Positions 1 to 4,115 of a stretch of DNA of 6,135 nt are shown here, in pieces; positions within the stretch are counted from its first letter, which is position 1; the number at the start of each line of letters is the position of its first letter. The DNA is taken from the NCBI GenBank assembly GCA_036402155.1, contig DASWTL010000123.1, positions 1 through 6,135 on the forward strand. The letters run 5' to 3'. The notes under the pieces are model-generated. The model was not told where the DNA came from. It made no database searches and worked only from the letters and a program-made list of their open reading frames with translations. The position numbers and the translations under genes are program-made. This DNA comes from DASWTL01 sp036402155. GTDB lineage: Bacteria > Bacteroidota > Bacteroidia > Sphingobacteriales > Sphingobacteriaceae.

Positions 1-451
1 CCTGCTGGTAATCGAATGCAAGATCTTCATGAAGCCTGGGTATTATACTTTGTATTTTATCAAGCTGCCGTGTAAAAAGAGCCTGCAGCGGTTTATGTGA
101 TGACCTGGTATCAGCATACTTTAAAAAATTAACACAAAACCAAAGCAGAAGCTCTATTTCTACCTCTTTGGATGCTGTATATCTGGCATGACGATTTAAT
201 AGTCTCAATGTTTTCCTTAAGCTTTTGGTGCTGTAATAATAGTGCTTTTGTAATGTTTTAAAATCTTCTTCAAGAAATTTTTTTACCTGCTCTGCATATT
301 GAAGTGGATCATGTGAATCAAATAACAGGTAATTTAATAATTCCTTATTTTCTTTCTTGTATTTAGCAAGGCGAAGACACACATCGGTAAGTTCCTGTAC
401 GCTTCTGCCGGATAGTTCTTTCTTAATATTAACTAATTTCTCAGGCTTCAT
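1..451 (-). CDS. Hypothetical protein, N-terminal part (runs off left edge)
   Basis: The minus strand is open from an ATG at 451 to the window edge: 150 codons without a stop, so the gene is 3'-truncated by the window. The protein begins MKPEKLVNIKKELSGRS and continues with QELTDVCLRLAKYKKENKEL. It is rich in Lys, Glu and Leu, looks helical throughout, and has no signal peptide or membrane segment, so it should be cytoplasmic. The sense of the frame (charged amphipathic helices, Bacteroidota-like codons) and the divergent promoter next to it make it a real gene rather than a chance ORF. It resembles conserved hypothetical proteins of Bacteroidota as I remember them, but I cannot name a domain or function. 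It is divergent from the symporter gene, with 62 nt between the two start codons. Confidence 0.8.
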   Translation of the reverse strand, partial: MKPEKLVNIKKELSGRSVQELTDVCLRLAKYKKENKELLNYLLFDSHDPLQYAEQVKKFLEEDFKTLQKHYYYSTKSLRKTLRLLNRHARYTASKEVEIELLLWFCVNFLKYADTRSSHKPLQALFTRQLDKIQSIIPRLHEDLAFDYQQ

Positions 452-463
452 CTATTGCTTTGG

Positions 464-494
464 TTTGCAGCGTAAATCTAAATAATTACTTTTG
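464..494 (+). promoter_or_regulatory. Bacteroidota-type promoter for the symporter gene
   Basis: TTTG at 464-467 (-33 element) is followed by exactly 19 nt and TACTTTTG at 487-494, a full match to the TAnnTTTG -7 element of the Bacteroidota primary sigma factor. Transcription would start near 500, giving a leader of about 14 nt before the ATG at 514. The element lies inside the 62-nt divergent gap. It also rules out the in-frame TTG at 460 as the start codon, because that codon is upstream of the predicted transcript. Confidence 0.7.
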
Positions 495-513
495 CGGGAT
501 AGCTAAGGATGTC

Positions 514-1899
514 ATGAGTCACAAAAACTTCAGGTTTGTTCCCTTTATTACGATATCGATAGCTGCGATTCTTACTTTTTTCAAATATTACAACATTTTA
601 CCGGTTAACGAAACGGCACTATTGTTTTCCAGATGGCTTGCAATTGCCGGGTTAATCGTATATGGATTTAAGAAACAATCCCTAACTGCCTGGATATTAA
701 TTTCAATGGTTATTGGCGCCGAAATAGGCCATGACTATCCTGAAATAGGAATGAAGTTGCAGGTTTTAAGTAAGATATTCCTAAAAATGATCAAAACAAT
801 TGTTGCACCCCTGCTTTTTGCAACACTTGTTTATGGAATAGCTGGCCATTCAGATCTGAAGCAGATTGGCAGGATGGGCTGGAAATCAATTTTATATTTT
901 GAAGTGGTTACCACCATTGCTTTATTTATAGGATTGGCGGCAATAAATATTTCCAAAGCAGGAGTAGGTATCCACTTGCCTCCTGGTGTACAGGAAGAAT
1001 TACCGGAAGTACCTCCGCAAACGCTTAATGATATCTTATTACATATTTTTCCCGAAAATATAGCAAAGTCTATTGCTGAAGGTCAGATTTTACAGATTGT
1101 AATTTTCAGTATTGTATTTGGAATAGCCCTTGCAATGGTACGTGAAGATAAACGCATTCCCATGCTTAAGTTTACTGAAAGTCTGTCGGAAGTGATGTTT
1201 AAATTTACCAATATCGTGATGTATTTCGCGCCAATTGGTGTTGGAGCAGCAATCGCATACACAGTTGGACATATGGGTTTAGGGATACTTGTAAACCTTT
1301 TTCAGCTATTGATCACACTGTATGTTGCATTATTAATATTTCTTCTGGGAGTATTGTTGCCAATCGCCCTGATTGTGGGTGTTCCTATCAAAAAATTTCT
1401 TCAGGCAATAGCCGGACCGGTATCCATAGCATTTGCAACAACAAGCTCTGAGGCTGCTTTGCCGCGCGCTATGGAAAATATGGAAAAGTTGGGGGTGCCT
1501 CGTAAAATTGTTGCGTTTGTAATGCCTACCGGATATAGCTTTAACCTGGATGGAACCACCCTGTATCTGTCGTTGGCTGCAATATTTGTTGCTCAGGCCG
1601 CTGGAATGCCACTCACCTTTGGTCAGCAACTTCTGATTGTATTTACGCTGATGCTTACCAGCAAAGGAGTTGCAGGTGTGCCCCGGGCTTCTTTGGTAAT
1701 TTTGTTGGGTACAGCCTCATCATTCGGAATGCCCGTATGGCCTATTTTTATTATACTGGGAATTGATGAATTAATGGATATGGCCAGAACATCAGTGAAT
1801 GTTATAGGTAATTGCCTGGCAACTGTTGTAATAGCTAAATGGGAAAAAGAATTTAAGCCTTTAAGTGATGAAGAGGCGAGTGCGATAACAGAAATATAA
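514..1899 (+). CDS. Dicarboxylate/amino acid:cation symporter (DAACS family, probably Asp/Glu)
   Basis: An inner-membrane secondary transporter of the GltP/GltPh/DctA family, which couples uptake of acidic substrates to Na+ or H+. From the ATG at 514 it has 461 residues. The family's signature elements are present in order: TTSSEAALP (HP1 tip, about 309-317), PTGYSFNLDGT (TM7, 338-348), TSKGVAGVP (HP2, 382-390) and GIDELMDMARTSVNVIGN (TM8, 416-433). In TM8, D422 and R425 line up with GltPh D394 and R397, the residues that bind the amino group and side-chain carboxylate. As I recall, C4-dicarboxylate carriers of the DctA type have Ser at the first of these positions, so aspartate/glutamate is the more likely substrate (inference). 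There are about 50 extra N-terminal residues with two hydrophobic stretches ahead of the usual TM1. The start at 514 is preferred to TTG 460 because it lies just downstream of the promoter and after AAGGAT. Confidence 0.93.
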   Translation: MSHKNFRFVPFITISIAAILTFFKYYNILPVNETALLFSRWLAIAGLIVYGFKKQSLTAWILISMVIGAEIGHDYPEIGMKLQVLSKIFLKMIKTIVAPLLFATLVYGIAGHSDLKQIGRMGWKSILYFEVVTTIALFIGLAAINISKAGVGIHLPPGVQEELPEVPPQTLNDILLHIFPENIAKSIAEGQILQIVIFSIVFGIALAMVREDKRIPMLKFTESLSEVMFKFTNIVMYFAPIGVGAAIAYTVGHMGLGILVNLFQLLITLYVALLIFLLGVLLPIALIVGVPIKKFLQAIAGPVSIAFATTSSEAALPRAMENMEKLGVPRKIVAFVMPTGYSFNLDGTTLYLSLAAIFVAQAAGMPLTFGQQLLIVFTLMLTSKGVAGVPRASLVILLGTASSFGMPVWPIFIILGIDELMDMARTSVNVIGNCLATVVIAKWEKEFKPLSDEEASAITEI

Positions 1900-1907
1900 T
1901 TTATAAG

Positions 1908-2411
1908 ATGAGTGAACAAGGTAAAAAGTGGTTCCTGGCTATTTGTATAGCTGTCCCATTCCTGGTATATTGTGTATATTATTATGGGATCATGATTAAA
2001 AATGCACCCTATAAATTCTCAGAGTTCGAATCATTAACATTAAAATATGGCCTGGGTACCGATCTGGTGAATCAATATAATTCTAAAACAGGAGAATACC
2101 AGTACCTGAATGAACGGGATTCTCTGATAAAAACAAAAGTAAAACTTACAAAAGACGACTTGTTTTATCTTCACAGGAAAGCGGCAGATCTTGGATTTTG
2201 GAATTTTCCTGAAAAAATTGAAGGCAGACCTGATCCTAAACATCCTGTCAATACCCCTCATTATTATCTTGAATATAAGTACGAGCGAAAGGATAAGCAT
2301 ATGCTTTTCGACCTGAATTATAGTGATGATCCCAAACTTCACACAGCAGCAAAAACACTGATTGATGAGGTGAGTAAGACGATCATCGACGCCAAGCAGC
2401 GGGGTAAATAA
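1908..2411 (+). CDS. Small membrane-anchored hypothetical protein
   Basis: 167 residues, beginning 8 nt after the stop of the symporter gene and without a promoter of its own, so it is probably co-transcribed with it. Residues 8-29 (FLAICIAVPFLVYCVYYYG region) form one transmembrane segment after a short positive N-terminus (KK), predicting an N-in anchor with a soluble C-terminal part outside the inner membrane. The Cys in that segment is not in a lipobox, so it is not a lipoprotein. The soluble part is charged and rich in Tyr, Lys and Asp, with a segment LTKDDLFYLHRKAADLGFW followed by beta-like stretches. I do not recognise a domain. The tight spacing suggests, but does not show, a role linked to the transporter. 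Confidence 0.8.
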   Translation: MSEQGKKWFLAICIAVPFLVYCVYYYGIMIKNAPYKFSEFESLTLKYGLGTDLVNQYNSKTGEYQYLNERDSLIKTKVKLTKDDLFYLHRKAADLGFWNFPEKIEGRPDPKHPVNTPHYYLEYKYERKDKHMLFDLNYSDDPKLHTAAKTLIDEVSKTIIDAKQRGK

Positions 2412-2418
2412 CTATTGC

Positions 2419-2517
2419 TTCAGCTTGTGCTGAAATATGAGGTAACGGAGTGTTTCTGGTTTCTGCGGTTTTTTATTTGATTTTTAGATTACTCCGTCAT
2501 TTCAGGAAGATTTTTTT
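2419..2517 (+). terminator. Possible terminator region of the symporter operon, with alternative pairings
   Basis: Eight nt after the stop codon, TTCAGC (2419-2424) pairs with GCTGAA (2429-2434) around a TTGT tetraloop, but no T run follows. Further on, ACGGAGT (2445-2451) pairs with ACTCCGT (2491-2497), and CTGAAAT (2430-2436) can pair with ATTTCAG (2499-2505), giving a long bulged stem that ends 5 nt before T7 at 2511-2517. The first hairpin and the outer long stem share bases and exclude each other. The large T-rich loop makes this an atypical intrinsic terminator, hence the low confidence. Confidence 0.35.
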
Positions 2518-2578
2518 GTGTTGTATAAATTGCATTCCTCGCTTTATAGACGAAATTATCCTTGCTTTTTAATGTGAA

Positions 2579-2608
2579 AAGTGGCATAACACATGTTCTA
2601 TACCACTT
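2579..2608. repeat. 30-bp imperfect palindrome, possible regulator site
   Basis: Arms AAGTGGCATA (2579-2588) and TATACCACTT (2599-2608) are complementary at 9 of 10 positions and are centred on ACATGT (2591-2596), so 12 of 15 symmetric pairs match. The centre is 53 bp, about five helical turns, upstream of the centre of the perfect palindrome at 2635-2658. The two share CATGTT but little else, so it is unclear whether they bind the same protein. Confidence 0.4.
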
Positions 2609-2634
2609 ATTTAAGTTAATCAGTGTAATATTAT

Positions 2635-2658
2635 TATTGCATGTTTAAACATGCAATA
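2635..2658. promoter_or_regulatory. 24-bp perfect palindrome upstream of the lipoprotein operon promoter, candidate operator or activator site
   Basis: The half-site TATTGCATGTTT is followed immediately by its exact reverse complement, so all 12 pairs match with no spacer. The right end is 15 bp upstream of the predicted -33 element, and the centre is about 64 bp upstream of the predicted transcription start. This is a typical place for a dimeric activator. A cruciform or a weak terminator (T5 follows at about 2664) is also possible, but the lack of any natural loop bases favours a protein-binding site. The regulator cannot be identified from this window. Confidence 0.5.
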
Positions 2659-2673
2659 TCCCCTTTTTCCGGT

Positions 2674-2705
2674 ATTGTAATGTCAATTATTATGTTATAG
2701 TTTTG
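2674..2705 (+). promoter_or_regulatory. Bacteroidota-type promoter for the M23-chitinase operon
   Basis: TAGTTTTG at 2698-2705 is a full match to TAnnTTTG. ATTG at 2674-2677 matches TTTG at three of four positions, with a 20-nt spacer. Transcription should start near 2711, just before an 8-bp palindrome TGACGTCA at 2717-2724. This gives a leader of about 190 nt, long for this group. A poorer candidate (TGTGTTTG at 2855-2862) lies nearer the gene but lacks the A of the -7 element and a correctly placed -33 box. Confidence 0.5.
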
Positions 2706-2710
2706 ATAAC

Positions 2711-2898
2711 TAACATTGACGTCAGAGTATTTAATCTCTTGATTTTTAGTTATTAATATACCAATTAACCCAATCTAAATCATTTAAACCCAGTTCTATG
2801 GAAAAACTATTAGGTCCAATGTAACAATTTATCATTACATGCGGGTTTTTGCAGTGTGTTTGCAAGATTCTGCACTTTTAAACACTAAACAACCAATT
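2711..2898 (+). promoter_or_regulatory. Long 5' leader of the M23-chitinase transcript
   Basis: If the promoter at 2674-2705 is used, about 190 nt precede the M23 start codon. Visible elements are an 8-codon open frame from ATG 2798 to TAA 2824 (MEKLLGPM) and a 6-bp hairpin, ATGTAA (2819-2824) with TTACAT (2835-2840), that would enclose the stop of that frame. There is also a second inverted repeat, TGCAG (2850-2854) with CTGCA (2870-2874), followed by CTTTTA. No known riboswitch core is recognised. The last bases before the ATG are A/C-rich, as usual in Bacteroidota. Confidence 0.3.
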
Positions 2899-4068
2899 AT
2901 GAAAACAAAAACTAAAATGATTACTTACAGCATACTATGTATGTTGTTGATCGCCTCTTGTAAAAAACAAGAAACCCCTGAAATCACTGACCCGCAGTCA
3001 GATGATTTTAAGAAAAGCGATGCATCCACCAGTGCAACACCTACCGGTCCGCCAACAGTTACTGTTTATCCTGTTAGAGCGCCACATAATCATGGATGGA
3101 ATTCCGGCCTTACATCTACCGGCCCTTACACGTGCAACAGGGAATACTCGAATGAAGATTTTATTGGATCAGGTCCTGATGCGCATTATGGGAATGATAT
3201 TTTCGGCGCTTTAGGCGCACCAATTGTTTCACCGGTTGCCGGAACACTTGTTACAGTAGTTAATACTACTACAGGTGGGCTTGGGCGGCATGTCTATATC
3301 CGGCAATCGAATGGATGGCACCATGTACTCGGACATTTGAATTCACTTACCGCAGGACTGGCCGTAGGGCAGACTGTAACCGCCGGGCAGTCCATTGGCA
3401 CCATGGGAGCTACAGGAACAAATTCTGGGGGTTCGGTTCACCTCCATTACTCAATTAATCATGGCCCGGGTTACTGGTCGACAGGAATTGACCCTTTTCC
3501 GTATACCTATCCGGTTGAGTTGAATGTATGCGGTCCGGTATCTCCGCCATCCTATATATTTGAAACCTTTGCATCTGGTGTTGGCCGTTTTTACAGAGCG
3601 CCAACATACAGTGGAAGCACAGTGGGAATATCTACCACTTCATCGGCTACACATTATGTAAACGGATCATCTACTCATCTAAAAGTGACCATGAATGACA
3701 ATACCAGTGTTACCACCCCCTGGTTTGTCCGGTTGCTATCCGGAAGCGGAGTTGTGGCAGAAAACGTTCAGTCAGCCAAAACAGGTACACTATATTTTTA
3801 TTTGAAAACTACATCTGCACAAACCGGTGCAACCGTGCGCATTTGGGTTGATGACAGCGATGGAACAGAGCAGTCTCCTCCGATTACTGTCATAAATGAT
3901 GGTGCATGGCATAAATATTCCTGGAGTTTGTCAAATTTTAATGGAGTAGGAGCAGTTGGCGGCAATGGGGCTATTGATGCAGCCAGTGTTACACTTGACG
4001 CTATTATACTGAGTCAGCCAAATACTTCGGCTACATGGACTGCTTATATAGACGATGTAGGTAATTAA
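2899..4068 (+). CDS. M23 (LytM-type) peptidoglycan endopeptidase lipoprotein with C-terminal shared module
   Basis: A zinc metallopeptidase predicted to cut peptide cross-links in peptidoglycan, acting outside the inner membrane. From ATG 2899 it has 389 residues. A lipoprotein signal ends in LLIAS/C21, and the mature N-terminus CKKQETPE then leads into a Ser/Thr/Pro-rich linker (about 30-55). The M23 domain spans about 90-205. It has HYGND (H96 and D100, the HxxxD zinc ligands), GHLN (H146, catalytic His) and HLH (H181 catalytic, H183 third zinc ligand), so the active site looks complete. C79 and C211 flank the domain and could form a disulfide. Residues 220-389 are a beta-rich, Ser/Thr/Gly-rich module also found at the end of the next gene. 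The frame is open upstream to ATG 2839, but those 20 extra residues would push the signal peptide inward, so 2899 is chosen. It is probably first in a two-gene operon with the chitinase. A non-catalytic binding role is unlikely with all ligands kept. Confidence 0.9.
   Translation: MKTKTKMITYSILCMLLIASCKKQETPEITDPQSDDFKKSDASTSATPTGPPTVTVYPVRAPHNHGWNSGLTSTGPYTCNREYSNEDFIGSGPDAHYGNDIFGALGAPIVSPVAGTLVTVVNTTTGGLGRHVYIRQSNGWHHVLGHLNSLTAGLAVGQTVTAGQSIGTMGATGTNSGGSVHLHYSINHGPGYWSTGIDPFPYTYPVELNVCGPVSPPSYIFETFASGVGRFYRAPTYSGSTVGISTTSSATHYVNGSSTHLKVTMNDNTSVTTPWFVRLLSGSGVVAENVQSAKTGTLYFYLKTTSAQTGATVRIWVDDSDGTEQSPPITVINDGAWHKYSWSLSNFNGVGAVGGNGAIDAASVTLDAIILSQPNTSATWTAYIDDVGN
3556..4065 (+). repeat. Shared C-terminal module, copy 1 (in the M23 protein)
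   Basis: Encodes residues 220-389 of the M23 lipoprotein, from IFETFASGVGRF to IDDVGN. It aligns with copy 2 (5160-5666) over its whole length with a single one-residue gap and 127 of 170 positions identical by hand. The DNA copies have drifted at many third positions, so the duplication is not recent. The pattern, with NDGAWHKYSW in the middle and a TLDAI...YIDDV ending, looks like a jelly-roll carbohydrate-binding module, where an aromatic-rich strand and a closing 'iDDv' strand are common. I cannot assign a CBM family. Confidence 0.85.
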
Positions 4069-4115
4069 TAACCGAGTTTAGATTAACCAATTATAAACCA
4101 TTTTATATTTTAATC

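Larger units (their letters stand above)
2412..2898. other. Long intergenic region between the symporter operon and the lipoprotein operon
   Basis: No convincing protein gene lies here on either strand. From left to right it holds overlapping terminator-like inverted repeats ending in a T7 run (2419-2517), an AT-rich stretch where I see nothing (2518-2578), an imperfect palindrome (2579-2608), a perfect palindrome (2635-2658), a Bacteroidota promoter (2674-2705) and a leader of about 190 nt running to the ATG at 2899. Compared with the 8-nt and 47-nt gaps within the neighbouring operons, this is where regulation of the lipoprotein pair should be concentrated. Confidence 0.6.

Noticed and set aside
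473..480. TAGATTTA on the minus strand as a promoter for the hypothetical gene at 1-451
   Set aside because: It matches the -7 element except for the final G, and its position is suitable, but there is no -33 TTTG at the right distance, so it is too weak to list.
460..513. 18-codon N-terminal extension of the symporter from TTG 460
   Set aside because: It overlaps a strong -33/-7 promoter and sits upstream of the predicted transcript start; the peptide does not look like a transporter N-terminus.
1090..1919. Three minus-strand ORFs of 60-98 codons opposite the symporter
   Set aside because: They lie antisense to a clear membrane-protein gene and their composition is what reverse reading of hydrophobic codons gives.
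2518..2838. tRNA, CRISPR array, insertion sequence or attachment site in the long intergenic region
   Set aside because: No cloverleaf, regularly spaced repeats, terminal inverted repeats with target duplications, or transposase remnants were seen.
2839..2898. 20-codon extension of the M23 protein from ATG 2839
   Set aside because: It would place a polar, Cys-containing stretch before a complete lipoprotein signal peptide that begins naturally at ATG 2899.
3002..3214. 70-codon plus-strand ORF inside the M23 gene
   Set aside because: It is an out-of-frame shadow of a well-supported gene; no domain, no promoter and no start-site context.
4104..4111. TATATTTT as a separate promoter for the chitinase gene
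   Set aside because: It ends only 4 nt before the start codon, which would put the transcription start at or inside the coding sequence.
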